Assembly: GCF_900188125.1 (NCBI RefSeq) | Contig: NZ_FZOW01000026.1 | Coordinates: 1 to 62,790, forward strand | Direction of reading: 5' to 3' | From: Rhodococcoides kyotonense | Lineage (GTDB): Bacteria > Actinomycetota > Actinomycetes > Mycobacteriales > Mycobacteriaceae | DNA length: 62,790 bases | Shown here: one piece after another, positions 23,001 through 44,200 of the stretch | Numbering within the stretch: the stretch's first letter is position 1 | Layout of the letters: each line of letters starts with the position of its first letter | Made by a program: the position numbers and the translations under genes | Notes under the pieces: generated by a model | The model's input: only the letters and a program-made list of their open reading frames with translations | What the model was told of the DNA's origin: nothing | The model's database searches: none

Positions 23001-26000
23001 GGTCCACTGCGACAGTGTCGATGTCGACGATGTCGACGGGAGTGCCTGCGACCACAGCCGGGAGCGCGGTACGGTCGGCCGTCGTGCTCAGCACGCACAG
23101 CGGGCGGGCGGTGTCGAGTATGTGCGCAGTCCGATCCGCCGGATGCGCGGGGTCGAGCGGGACGAACGCGCCACCGGCCTCGAGAACGGCGTACATCCCC
23201 ACGACCAGGTCGACGGAGCGACGAACGGCCAACCCCACGAGCACATCCGGGCCGACGCCGCGCTCGACGAGCAGTCGAGCCACTCGCTGCACGCGCTCGT
23301 CGAATTCGCCGTAGGTGATGCTCTCTCGGTCCGACACGATCGCACGGGCGTCGGGAGTGCGCCGGACCCGCGCCCGGTACAGATCGAGCAGTGTCCGCTC
23401 CGGCACCGGGTGCGCGGTGTCGTTCCACGTGTGCACGACGTCGGCACGTTCACCGGCGGTCAGTATGCCGATGTCACCGACGATGGTCTGCGGGTCCGCG
23501 ACGGCCGCGTTCAGGACTGCAGCGAGCCGTTCGGCCAGAGTCCGAACCGTCGCACGCTCGAACAAGTCGGCGGCATAGGTGAACGTGGCGGACATGGCCG
23601 CGGGTGCCCCGGCGTCGTCGAAACGGGGTGTGATCGTCAGCTGAAGATCGAATTTGGCAACGGACACACCGGGATCGACGACGCTCACCGTGGTGCCCGG
23701 CAGTTCGAATGCGGTCTGTTCGAGGTTCTGGAAGAACAACGCGACCTGGAACAGGGGGTGATGTCCTGCCGAACGAACCGGATCGAGCACCTCGACCAGA
23801 CGCTCGAACGGGAGTTCCGCGTGTGCGTAGGCACCGAGATCCCGCTCGCGTACGTGCTCGAGCAGTTCGACGAAGCTCAGGCTCGGGTCGACGTCCACGC
23901 GCAGCGCCAGAGTGTTGACGAACATTCCGACGAGGGCGTCGAGGTCCTCGTGACCTCGCCCCGCGACCGGCGTCCCGACGACGACGTCGCGTGTCGCGGC
24001 GATCTTCGACAGCAGAATCGCGAATGCGGTGTGCACCACCATGAACGGTGTGGCGTCGCAAGCACGAGCCAGATCCGTGAGCGAGGCGTGCACCGCTGCA
24101 TCGAGTTCGAACTCGAACGTCCCACCGACCCCGGACGCCTCGGCCGGGCGGGCCTTGTCCGTCGGCAGTTCGATTCGGTCGGGCAGATCGGCCAGGGTCG
24201 CCGTCCAGTAGTCGAGCTGCCGCGACGCCAGCGACGACGGATCGGACTCGGACCCGAGGAGCTTCCGCTGCCACAGGCTGTAATCGGCGTACTGAACTCG
24301 CAGCGGTTCCCAGCCCGGCTCCTGGCCCGAGGAGCGGGCGAGATACGCCGACACCAGGTCGCCGATCAACGGTCCGACGGATGCACCGTCGGCGCAGATG
24401 TGGTGCAGGACCACCACGAGAACATGGACCTCGGGTCCGAGTGCGATCAACTCGACGCGCAACGGCACGGACGTCGCCAGATCGAACGGCTGCAGTGCAA
24501 CTCTCGCGACATGGGACGCGACGGCTGTCTCGGTGATCGACAGATAACGCAACGCGACGCCGGTGCGTTCGACGGGAACGACGACCTGGTATCCGACACC
24601 GTCCTGATCGGGATAGACCGTGCGCAACGACTCGTGGCGTCGTTGCAGATCGACGACGGCCTCGCGTAACGCGGTGACGTCGATCGGTCCGTCGATCCGC
24701 AGTGCTGCCGGGATGTTGTTCGCCGGGGACGCCGGGTCGAAGTTCTGAAGAAACCACATCCGCTGCTGGGCCAACGACAGAGGTATCGCGTCGGGCCGAA
24801 CCTCGGGACCGAGTTCGAGCGCGTCGTCGCCTGCGCCGAGTGCGCCTTCCACCCGTGAAGCCAGCCCGACGACGGTCGGTGCCTCGAACACCAGGCGCGC
24901 GGAGATCCGAGACTTCGTCCTCGCTCCGAGTCGCGATGCGACCTGCGTCGCGCTCAGCGAGTTGCCGCCGATGTCGAAGAAATGATCGTCGAGTCCTATG
25001 CGCGGCACGCCCAGCACCTCGGCGAACGTCTCGGCGACGGCGCGTTCCATCTCGGTGACCGGCGAGCGGAACGCGACCGTCTCGAATGTCGGTGCAGGGA
25101 GGGCATTTCGGTCCAATTTGCCGACTGGCGTCAGCGGAATACGGTCCAGGACCTCGATGGACTGCGGCACCATGTGGCGGGCAAGCGACTGCGCGACGAA
25201 CGTGAGCACCTCTCGTACGTCGACCGTCCTCCCCTCCGCAGGCAGAACGTATCCGACGAGCGCGTCCACACCGTCGGCTGTCGTATGGACCTTCGATGCC
25301 GCGAAATCCACGCTGTCGTGAGCCTCGAGTGCCGCGTCGATCTCACCGAGTTCGATGCGGAAGCCGCGCACCTTGACCTGTGAGTCGTTGCGTCCCACGT
25401 AGTCGATCGAGCCGTCGGGGCGGACCCGCACGGTGTCGCCGGTGCGATACATACGGGCCGCGACGCCGTCCGGTGCCCACGGATCGGCCACGAAACGCGC
25501 TGCCGACAGCCCGCCGCGTCGGTGGTATGCACGGGCGACGGCAGGGCCTGCCAGATACAGCTCGCCCACGACCCCGACAGGAACCGTGCGCAGCCGCGAG
25601 TCGACCACGTACGCTCGCACCCCGTTCAACGGTGTGCCGATCGGCATCGGACCGTGCGGATCGAGCGGCGCGCTGCTGGTGGTGATGCACGTCGTCTCGG
25701 TCGGACCGTAGACATTGTAGAAACGCCGACCTACGGACCAGCGCGCCACGAGGTCGGCCGAGTACGCCTCGCCACCGACCATGACCGCGTCGAAATCCGG
25801 CAGGTCGTGGCTCGGCGCCGACGCCAATGCTGCGGGCGTCACGAACGCGTGCGTGACGCGGTGGCGTCGTAGCACGTCGGCGAATTCGTCACCGCCGACG
25901 ATTCCGGTCGGAACGACGACCATCGTGGCCGCCGCCCCGACGGCCAGAAGTAGCTCGAGCACCGCAGCGTCGAAACTCGGCGATGCGAAGTGCAGTGTGC

Positions 26001-26673
26001 GCGAGTCGGCGGTGATGCCGAAGGTCTGTCGCTGGGACTCGGCGAGGTTCTGTAGCCCCGAATGGGTGCCGGCGACGCCCTTGGGTGCACCGGTCGAACC
26101 CGACGTGTAGATCACGTAAGCCAGGTTCGACGGACGGAGCACGGAGGTCCGTTCCACTGCGGCAATCGGTTCCGACGACATCGACGCCGCGTCGCGTTCG
26201 ACGTCCTCGAGCACGATCCACGGCACAGTCGTGGGCAGACCGTCGACAGCACGGTGCGTCGTCAGACCGGCCTTGGCACCGGAGTCGTCGAGCATGTAGC
26301 GCACACGCTCGGCCGGATAGTCCGGGTCGATCGGGACGAAGGCTGCGCCCGATTTGGCCACTGCCCAGACGAACAGCACCGATTCCAACGACCGGGTGAC
26401 GGCGATCGCGACGAGGTCTTCGGGTCCCAGTCCGCGCTGCACGAGAACACGGGCCAGCCGCGACGACCGACGATCCAACTCCGTGTAGGTGATCGAGGTG
26501 TCGGCAGTCTCGATGGCGATGCCGTCCGGCCGGCCGTCGACCGCCGCTGCCAACAACTGCGGAAGCGTCGCGACGCGTGCCGACCGGTGCCGCGGTGCGC
26601 GAGCCGGGCGTTCCCTGGTGCTTCTGGATGTACGACGACGTGTCGACTCGGACCCTGCCGAGTCGATGCTCAC
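13087..26673 (-). CDS. Giant NRPS with terminal thioesterase, synthetase III
   Basis: 4528-residue synthetase. An Arg/Ser-rich tail of about 35 residues precedes A1 (TLPQLLAAAV). Domain order with approximate residue: A1 193; carrier 570 (IGGNS); C 756 (HHICADG); A2 1250; carrier 1640; C 1824 (HHIAGDG); A3 2318; carrier 2698 (LGGDS); E 2895 (HHMVVDGVSW); C 3383 (HHILLDG, D-donor type); A4 3857; carrier 4229 (LGGTS); TE with nucleophile near 4362 (GWSIGG). The TE also shows an Asp after the next strand (LLDSLHT) and a late His (VAHEDML). It should release or cyclise a chain. As the first protein after II with an A but no C domain at its N-terminus, it is the natural terminal partner of the I-II line. 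Start is GTG, chosen from the ribosome site. Confidence 0.96.
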   Translation of the reverse strand: MSIDSAGSESTRRRTSRSTRERPARAPRHRSARVATLPQLLAAAVDGRPDGIAIETADTSITYTELDRRSSRLARVLVQRGLGPEDLVAIAVTRSLESVLFVWAVAKSGAAFVPIDPDYPAERVRYMLDDSGAKAGLTTHRAVDGLPTTVPWIVLEDVERDAASMSSEPIAAVERTSVLRPSNLAYVIYTSGSTGAPKGVAGTHSGLQNLAESQRQTFGITADSRTLHFASPSFDAAVLELLLAVGAAATMVVVPTGIVGGDEFADVLRRHRVTHAFVTPAALASAPSHDLPDFDAVMVGGEAYSADLVARWSVGRRFYNVYGPTETTCITTSSAPLDPHGPMPIGTPLNGVRAYVVDSRLRTVPVGVVGELYLAGPAVARAYHRRGGLSAARFVADPWAPDGVAARMYRTGDTVRVRPDGSIDYVGRNDSQVKVRGFRIELGEIDAALEAHDSVDFAASKVHTTADGVDALVGYVLPAEGRTVDVREVLTFVAQSLARHMVPQSIEVLDRIPLTPVGKLDRNALPAPTFETVAFRSPVTEMERAVAETFAEVLGVPRIGLDDHFFDIGGNSLSATQVASRLGARTKSRISARLVFEAPTVVGLASRVEGALGAGDDALELGPEVRPDAIPLSLAQQRMWFLQNFDPASPANNIPAALRIDGPIDVTALREAVVDLQRRHESLRTVYPDQDGVGYQVVVPVERTGVALRYLSITETAVASHVARVALQPFDLATSVPLRVELIALGPEVHVLVVVLHHICADGASVGPLIGDLVSAYLARSSGQEPGWEPLRVQYADYSLWQRKLLGSESDPSSLASRQLDYWTATLADLPDRIELPTDKARPAEASGVGGTFEFELDAAVHASLTDLARACDATPFMVVHTAFAILLSKIAATRDVVVGTPVAGRGHEDLDALVGMFVNTLALRVDVDPSLSFVELLEHVRERDLGAYAHAELPFERLVEVLDPVRSAGHHPLFQVALFFQNLEQTAFELPGTTVSVVDPGVSVAKFDLQLTITPRFDDAGAPAAMSATFTYAADLFERATVRTLAERLAAVLNAAVADPQTIVGDIGILTAGERADVVHTWNDTAHPVPERTLLDLYRARVRRTPDARAIVSDRESITYGEFDERVQRVARLLVERGVGPDVLVGLAVRRSVDLVVGMYAVLEAGGAFVPLDPAHPADRTAHILDTARPLCVLSTTADRTALPAVVAGTPVDIVDIDTVAVDLHVRPSRHAETRVHRDSLAYVIFTSGSTGKPKGVGVAHRAIENQMSWMTAYYGLDSDDVYLQKTATTFDVSLWGYFLPLRTGASMVLMAPDGHRDPLLVADVIDREQVTVTDFVPSMLGVFAAHAAADRLTSLRHVFVIGEALPPDTADAFAAVSSARLHNLYGPTEAAVSVTQWEVESTPQSEVAKTVPIGVPQWNVRVHVLDARLRPVPPGVAGELYLSGVQLARGYVSRPDLTADRFVADPNGFVGELMYRTGDLVRWIPGGQGALDYIGRTDFQVKFRGQRIELGDIESALLLHPSVSQAVVLVAATSTGDQLAGYVVPAPGTDADSAELIVFVRDTLPSYMVPTSIVVLDALPLGTSGKLDRAALPSPEFRVNEYLPPTTAAEEIVAEVYSQVLGLPRVGTDDNFFDLGGNSLVATQVVARIGAALDTRVPVRALFEAPTVAALALRLDAVSDDARIPLVAQVRPDVVPLSLAQQRMWFLNRFDTTSFADNLPIAMKLVGDLNTRALAQAVVDLVWRHEPLRTRYPDHDGVPRQLVLPADRVELDLEPRHLAECDLAADLADFVSAGFDVAEHVPLRVRIYAVGDDEYVLAVVLHHIAGDGFSMRPLARDLMTAYVARTAGQPPSWPPLDVQYADFALWQRTVLGTEQDPDSLLSRQTEHWIAALAGLADRLELPTDRPRPRVASHRGATLEFSLDGGAHAGLNQIARQHHATLFMVLHAALAVLLGRISAATDIAIGTPVAGRGEQALDDLIGMFVNTLVLRTELDRADEPFDDLLDRVRASDLAAFGNADVPFEHLVDIVAPERVTDRNPLFQVALVFQNLGEQTLDLPGLQVARLELESNTSKFDLQFTVSETIGAQGESAGLACALTYATDLFDADTARTLSRRFERILRAVVHAPSTPIGDLEILDDFELESVVRAPSVPERPVVLTDLLSAAVAAAPDSDAVSFDGRAITYAELDARSSRLARVLLDAGVGPGDLVALALSRSIESIVALWAVAKSGAAFVSVDPNYPVDRVAHMIEDAEPSLGVTVSSARSGLPDAITWLVLDDNDIRANIASYSADPVERHELRRPLHVTHPAYIIYTSGSTGLPKGVVVTHAGLANFAAEQRDRYVLSRGDRALHFASPSFDASILELLLALAASSTLVVAPPGIYGGDELAALLREERVTHAFITPAALATVDPDGLPDLRVLVAGGEACPPELVARWTESGTGREFFNGYGPTETTIMTNISAPLSAGAPITIGGPIRGMTSLVLDDRLGPVPVGVSGEHYIAGIQLAQGYHRRPGLTAGRFVANPYGTHGERMYRTGDVVRWTRDLQIEYVGRSDFQVKIRGFRIELGEIEAVLASHPDVEFATTTVRDLASGNAAIVGYVLPVAGRTVDVRGLVEFVANKVPAHMVPSSIVVLDVVPLTPVGKLDRSALPEPVFRTVDRTEPVTETEVALAELFADVLGLDSVSTTDSFFALGGDSIVSIQLVSRAKARGIGISPREVFENKTVQAIARVATRTADADVVVLAELPGGGVGDIPLTPAVRFMVERGGSYDRFEQTLALELPAGIEHAQLVQVLAAVIDRHDMLRATLVLDGERPVLRTSPAGTVDVETLIDRTPYAEDIDADELIAVADDALEHALAQLNPSKGHVIRFAWLDPVTGEGSTSSRTGRLIVVAHHMVVDGVSWRILIPDFVAAWLAVAAGQKPHLDEPGTSFRTWSHALQDHASHTDDVELWESVLDGPDPQLSTRAFDPSIDVVSTVQKVSVRLPHTVTDAVVTTIPAMYRTGAGDALIAGLALALARWRRDRGVEEMSSLIGLEGHGREESVVPGAELSRTVGWFTSMFPARLDLDGIDLDDAFAGGASAGAAVKRVKEQLLALPDKGIGYGIRRYLGDDDASARLAGGPRQVSFNYLGRVSQGDIPDAMAGLGWLPASDLGELDGRHDDDMPAMATVDINAIVLGGELSAGFGFPATLMGRDDVQELADTWVEALTAIARHSGSVDAGGLTPSDLDLVQTTQADIDVWEEAYGSVADVWPLTALQGGFAYHAMLAESGADVYTTQLVLHLHGDVDVRRLQAAGNALLTRHANLRTAFRPDAHGSPVQIVVDGLDVPWRDVDAIGASRDDVDAILREDQRRGFDLAEPPLVRFVAVRTASDTWALGITCHHILLDGWSMPILLKDLLILYATHADVSVLEPATPFRAYLTWLSEQPRDAALAAWRTALGGFTEPTLLTHALPAVAGGHGRAEYRAELSEASSTALSEYASHIGVTVNTLIQGAWGILLARITGHDDVVFGTTVSGRPPVLDGVEQMVGLFINTLPVRVVANPDRSVESILTSLQQASASLLDHHHVGLSEIQDSTGLQTLFDTLVVFESYPIDRSALSEVTTVDGVTVTGVETVDAAHYPLSIVAVLDGVLRFDFEYSTDLFDDDRIRRLAERYVRVLEGLGGASDTRSGNVDVLWPDERTDLIARWGGAAPAPKTLADIVAAAATRAPDSVALVYEDRSVTYRELDEHSSRIARMLIERGLGPEDTIACGIARSIESVTAVWAVAKTGAAFVPVDPRYPAARVEHMLVDSGSDVGLTVVADRSSLPDAVDWIVLDDPDTASSIDSFDAAPVTDSDRVSRLRVENTAYVIYTSGSTGVPKGVVVTHGGLSAFAASQTETFRVDSDSVALHAMSPSFDASVSELMLAFDVGATLVITPATMYGGDELTDYLRRHRVSHLAVTPATVAGLDPSLLPDFRCLSVGGEAWPPELMERWAEFGAFHNLYGPTEGTVVATISEAMTAGDRISIGSPVRGTRAVVLDPRLRPVMDGVVGELYLAGPKLARGYRARAGLTAAAFVADPFESAGRLYRTGDLVRWNGPVLEYVGRADKQIKIRGFRVELGEIDAALTDLPGIDYATTVVRDTDNGSQALVSYVLASDSVDPDALKTDLATVLPRHMIPAAVTVLDELPLTGSGKVNVDALPDPVFTRAEHRQPRTELERTVARLFADVLSLDRVGLGEDFFELGGTSLSATALVSQLRAVTGAQVRVQSVLDTRTVDGIAARIVDDAAVASRSLDVVLPIRSGGASTPLFCVHPMLGLAWGYAGLLPVLDPDVPVYGVQTPATTEVGFEVRSIDELADRYASDIDSERPHGPLSLLGWSIGGVLAHAIAVRLQQRGRVIEQLTLLDSLHTVDTGAFEGEVRAILESMGLPIGTDVDITSMGSDVARLFETNMPDDMPDLDGAQIERLFAAAVDAARAMDRYRPGVFRGDLTFCTAGIDHQREDDAAWTWKPYIDGAIETATAPVAHEDMLSPAAIDVVGRVLRH
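17015..21620 (-). other. Module III-3: C-A-T-E, hydrophobic D-residue
   Basis: L-type C (HHIAGDGFSM), A with code DALFVGGIMK (SPSFDASILE, THAFITP, NGYGPTE), LGGDS carrier and intact E domain (HHMVVDGVSW, EGHGRE, TVGWFTS, NYLGR). A branched or aromatic D-residue is likely; the exact identity is not called. Confidence 0.78.
21630..24820 (-). other. Module III-2: C-A-T, code DVWDFILVSK
   Basis: L-type C domain (HHICADG), A domain with the same code as II-3 (FDVSLWGYF, TDFVPSML), FRGQRIELGDIE at A8 and an LGGNS carrier. The duplicate code predicts the same unknown residue at both positions. Confidence 0.8.
24840..26600 (-). other. Module III-1: A-T, code DALFMGVCIK
   Basis: A domain with HFASPSFDAAVLE and THAFVTP motifs, NVYGPTE, RGFRIELGEIDA, then an IGGNS carrier. 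The code is hydrophobic in character and resembles IV-1. Exact residue not assignable. Confidence 0.75.
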
Positions 26674-26750
26674 GCGGATCGACTTTCCATGTGGACGGAC
26701 AGGACGCACACGAACAGAACGCAATCTGAATACACCGGTACCACAGCCAT
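26670..26750 (-). CDS. Possible 26-residue leader ORF before synthetase III
   Basis: ATG at 26750 opens a 26-codon frame (MAVVPVYSDCVLFVCV at its start, two Cys) whose TGA overlaps the GTG start of III as GTGA. Such overlaps allow translational coupling. It may be chance, because any start followed by an AGN codon creates a TGA in this frame, and its ribosome site is poor. No homologue known to me. Confidence 0.22.
   Translation of the reverse strand: MAVVPVYSDCVLFVCVLSVHMESRSA
26683..26688 (-). promoter_or_regulatory. Ribosome binding site of synthetase III
   Basis: GGAAAG on the minus strand, 9 nt before the GTG at 26673. It favours this GTG over the in-frame upstream start at 26841, whose translated leader looks non-coding. 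Confidence 0.7.
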
Positions 26751-26942
26751 TCACCCCGAACTCGACTGATCCACCAGGCACGCGTCTACGCGTCGACACC
26801 GCGCTGCTGGATGACAACGCCGACCACTGTAAACCAATCAATTGCTTACGCGGCAGTTTTTAAGCTATTCGACCGATTTTAGACGTGAACTAACCCACAG
26901 AAACTTTTGAACCGTCCCGAGTCGTGATAGGCCGCTTCCCTG

Positions 26943-26970
26943 CCGCGCAAACGCGTATGCATTTGCGCGG
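26943..26970 (-). terminator. Second hairpin after synthetase II
   Basis: Arms CCGCGCAAA (26943-26951) and TTTGCGCGG (26962-26970) pair perfectly over 9 bp around a 10-nt loop, 19 bp beyond the first hairpin. Read from the minus strand it could be the second half of a tandem terminator. Confidence 0.5.
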
Positions 26971-26989
26971 GAGGGCAGGGCAGAACGCA

Positions 26990-27025
26990 CGTCGGGCGCA
27001 CACGCGTGTGCGTGTGCGCCCGACG
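26990..27025 (-). terminator. Perfect hairpin after synthetase II
   Basis: Arms CGTCGGGCGCACACG (26990-27004) and CGTGTGCGCCCGACG (27011-27025) pair perfectly over 15 bp with a 6-nt loop, 12 nt past the stop codon of II. No clear U-tract follows, as is common for GC-rich actinobacterial terminators. Confidence 0.65.
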
Positions 27026-27037
27026 GGAAACCGAGAA

Positions 27038-40903
<13,866 letters not shown>

Positions 40904-41010
40904 CAAATTCTTCCTCCCAGTCACCGCACGCGAAACCTCGATTATCGCAGCCGTCCGAAGCCTACTGACGGCGCAGGGGTGCTACCGAATCTGTGGGGTG
41001 CTCGGCAGAC
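40904..41010. other. Intergenic gap I-II (107 bp)
   Basis: Short spacer with no gene. A 6-bp inverted repeat (GGGGTG/CACCCC, 40995-41000 and 41012-41017) overlaps the stop codon of I, too weak to call a terminator. I see no clear promoter, so II is probably cotranscribed with I. Confidence 0.5.
40911..40918 (-). promoter_or_regulatory. Ribosome binding site of synthetase II
   Basis: On the minus strand GGGAGGAA lies with its GGGAGG core 9 nt before an ATG at 40903. This decides the start: the in-frame GTG at 40924 lies upstream of the site and has no such element. Confidence 0.8.
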
Positions 41011-41280
41011 TCACCCCTCGATCACGGACGCTGCGGTCTCGATCATCGACGCGACCAGCGCTGCGTACCCTTCGGCACCCAACGCAGGCAAGATGCCCGG
41101 AACGAGTTGCGACAACGCAACCGTGATCAGCGCCTCGGCCTTGAGCGTCGCACCCATGGCCTTCGACACGCCACCGATCTTGGTGTTCAGCTCCTCGAAC
41201 GTGACGTCGGTGCCCTCGTGGGTCAACGCGATCGCCGACGGTGCAGCCGCGGCTGCTTCCGACACGAGCGCCGGAAGGTC
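41011..41280 (-). other. C-terminal A-domain-like stub of synthetase I
   Basis: The last 89 residues begin DLPALVSEAAAAAPSAIAL and continue through GTDVTFEELNTKIGG, which follows the start of an A domain (LPQLLAAAVxxxPxAxAL ... xTYxELDxxxxR). The sequence then turns into a short Ala/Leu-rich tail and stops, well before A3. No catalytic motif is present. It aligns with residues 15-103 of synthetase II. A paired docking or communication element is the likely role (inference). Confidence 0.75.
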
Positions 41281-44200
41281 GTCGACGGTCTTCGCCGCCC
41301 GCTTCGGCGCGAACGCTGCACGCTCCGCCTCCGACAGGATGTCGATCGAACGCAGCGTCACGGACGGGTCCTGAGTCACCGCGTCGAGGATCCGCAGGAA
41401 CCTGTCGGCGAACTTCTCGACCGTCGACCGGGTGAACAGCGACGTAGCGTAGTTGAACAGTGCCTTGACTTCGGCCAGCGCACCCGAGTCGTCGAACTGC
41501 TCGATCGCGGTCAGCTGCAGGTCGAACTTCGCCTGGTCCTCGTCGGCTGCCAGCGTCGACACCTCGAGACCCGGCAGCGCGAACGTTCCGCTCACCGCGT
41601 TCTGGAACGTCAACATCACCTGGAACAGCGGCGAGAAAGCACTCGACCGCGACCTGCCTCCCGTCGTGCGACCCATCGATTCCACGAGCCGCTCGAACGG
41701 CACGTCCGCATGACCGAACGCCGCGAGATCGGTGTCACGTGTCCGAGCCAGGAGCTCCGCGAACGTGATGCCGCCTTCGACGTGGGTCCGCAGTACCAGT
41801 GTGTTGACGAACATTCCGACGAGGTCGTCGAGCGCCTCTTCACCACGACCTGCCGTCGGTGTACCGATGGCGATGTCGTCGGTGCCGCTCAGTCGAGCGA
41901 GCAGGACGGCGAGTGCACTGTGCACGACCATGAAGACCGTCGCATTGTGCTCGCGCGCCGTCTTCTCGAGTCGCTGGGCGATCTCGGGTCCGAACGAGAA
42001 CTCGTACGCAGCACCGATCGTCGACTGCCGCGGCGGGCGCGGGTGGTCCGTCGGCAGTGGCAACAGCTCCGGCAGACCCGCCAGCTCGCGGTTCCAGTAC
42101 GCCAGCTGCGTCGAGAGGGCGCTGTCGGGATCGTCCTCGCTTCCGAGAACCTCGCGCTGCCAGAGACTGAAGTCCGCGTACTGCACCGGCAAGGGTGCCC
42201 ACTGCGGACCGTCGCCCGCTGCACGTGACGTGTACGCCAGCATGACGTCGCGAATCAGCGGCCGCATCGAGAATCCGTCTGCCGTGATGTGATGCGCGAC
42301 AAGAGCGAACACGTATTCGGTCTCGCCGAGCGCGAACAGAGCCGCCCGCACCGGAACCTCGGTCGTGACGTCGAACCCGGCACCCAGGACGGCACCGACT
42401 CGCTCGAACACCTCGGATTCCGACACCGGGATCGGCGTCAGATCGGGAAGCGCGTCGGCGACCGAGCCGATGACCTGCACAGGGCCGTCGTCGCTGTCCG
42501 GGTACCGAGTGCGCAACACCTCGTGCCGCTCGATGACGTCGGCCATCGCAGCAGCGAATGCGTCCGTGTCGAGCGCGCCGGAGAACCGGACCGCAGCCGG
42601 GATGTTGTACGCCGCCGACTCGGGATCGACCTGGTTCAACGTCCACATGCGCTGCTGCGCGAGCGACAACGGCACCGACGCCGGCCTTTCTCGCGCGACG
42701 AGCGGCACCCGGGCGCCGCCGCCGACGAGAGGCTGAATCCTCGCCGCCAATGCCTCGACGGTCGACGCCTCGAACAGTGTTCGCACCGGAATCTGAGTAT
42801 CCAGCGCAGCACCGAGCCTCGACACGACCTGCGTCGCGATCAGCGAGTTGCCGCCGAGCTCGAAGAAAACGTCGTCCAGACCGATGCGATCGATACCGAG
42901 AACGTCGGCCAGAGTCCTGACCACCACTTCCTCGACCGGGTTGGTCGGCGCCCGGAATTCTCCGAGCACGACCTCCGGCTTCGGCAACGCCTTGCGATCG
43001 AGCTTGCCGTTCGTGTTCAGCGGCAACGCATCCAGAACGACGTACGCCGACGGCACCATGTACGACGGCAGGCTCGACGACAGAGCCGCACGCGACGACG
43101 CCACATCGAATTCGCCGTCTGTGGACACCACGTACGCCACCAGTTGATCACCGGTGCGGTCGTCGTTCACGACGGTGACGGCAACGTCGCGGACGGTGTC
43201 CTGAGCACGCAATGCCGTCTCGATCTCACCGAGCTCGATGCGGTAACCGCGCACCTTCACCTGGAAATCGGCACGCTCGACGTAGTCGAGTTCACCCGAC
43301 GCCGTCCACCGGACGACGTCGCCGGTGCGGTACATGCGCGCGCCATCGGCAGAGAACGGGCTCGCGACGAACCGATCCGCCGTCAGATCCGACCGGCCGT
43401 GGTATCCGCGTGCCAACTGCGCACCGGCGAGGTAGAGCTCACCGCTGACGCCGACGGGCACCGGCTGCAGGCGACCGTCGAGGACGAACACCTCGCTGTT
43501 CCACTCGGGGCGGCCGATCGGAACCGTCGTGACATCTGCGTCGGTGACCAGGTGCGACGTGATCGACACCGCCGCCTCGGTCGGTCCGTACAGGTTGAAC
43601 AGCTGCGCCGAATTGTTCCGACGGAACGCCTGAGCAGTGGCAGGCGGCAGTGCCTCACCGATCGCGAGGATGCGTCGCAACGTACTGGGCAGCGTTCCAC
43701 CCGCGACGGTCGTCAGCATCGACAACATCGACGGAACGACGTGCAGAGTCGTGACGGCCTCGTCACGCAGCAGCGCGAGGAGGTAGTCCGGGTCGCGGTG
43801 GCCGTCGGCGGTCGCGACGACGGTCTTCGCGCCGACCGTCGACGCCGACCAGAATTCCCACACCGACAGGTCGAACGTCGCGACTGTCTTCAGCAGCACG
43901 GAATCCGTTGGCCCCATGTCGAATTCGGCATGCTTCCACAACAGCTGGTTGACGATCGCGCCGTGCGACACGGCGACACCCTTGGGCTTGCCCGTCGAAC
44001 CGGACGTGAAGATCACGTAGGCGGTGTTCTCGGGGCGCAGCGGCGCGAGCCGTTCCTGCGGAGCGATCGGCGACGCGTCACCGTCGTTGTCGAGGTCCGC
44101 GAGCGTGACGATCGAGTCCGACGCGATGTCGTCTCCGACGGTGATCACGCAGACCGGATTCGCGACACCGAGGATGTACTCGATTCGCTCGACGGGTTGA

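Larger units (their letters stand above)
26674..27037. other. Intergenic gap II-III (364 bp)
   Basis: Contains two inverted repeats just after II, then an AT-rich stretch (about 26840-26910) that is the likeliest promoter zone for III, and a close repeat of ACGCGT (26780-26785 and 26788-26793). A 26-codon ORF overlaps the start of III. No larger gene is seen. Confidence 0.6.

Noticed and set aside
26881..26895. TTAG-N7-CTAA inverted repeat as an iron box (IdeR/DmdR type)
   Set aside because: Only the outer four bases match; the centre does not fit the TTAGGTTAG-type consensus and the predicted peptide shows no siderophore residues.
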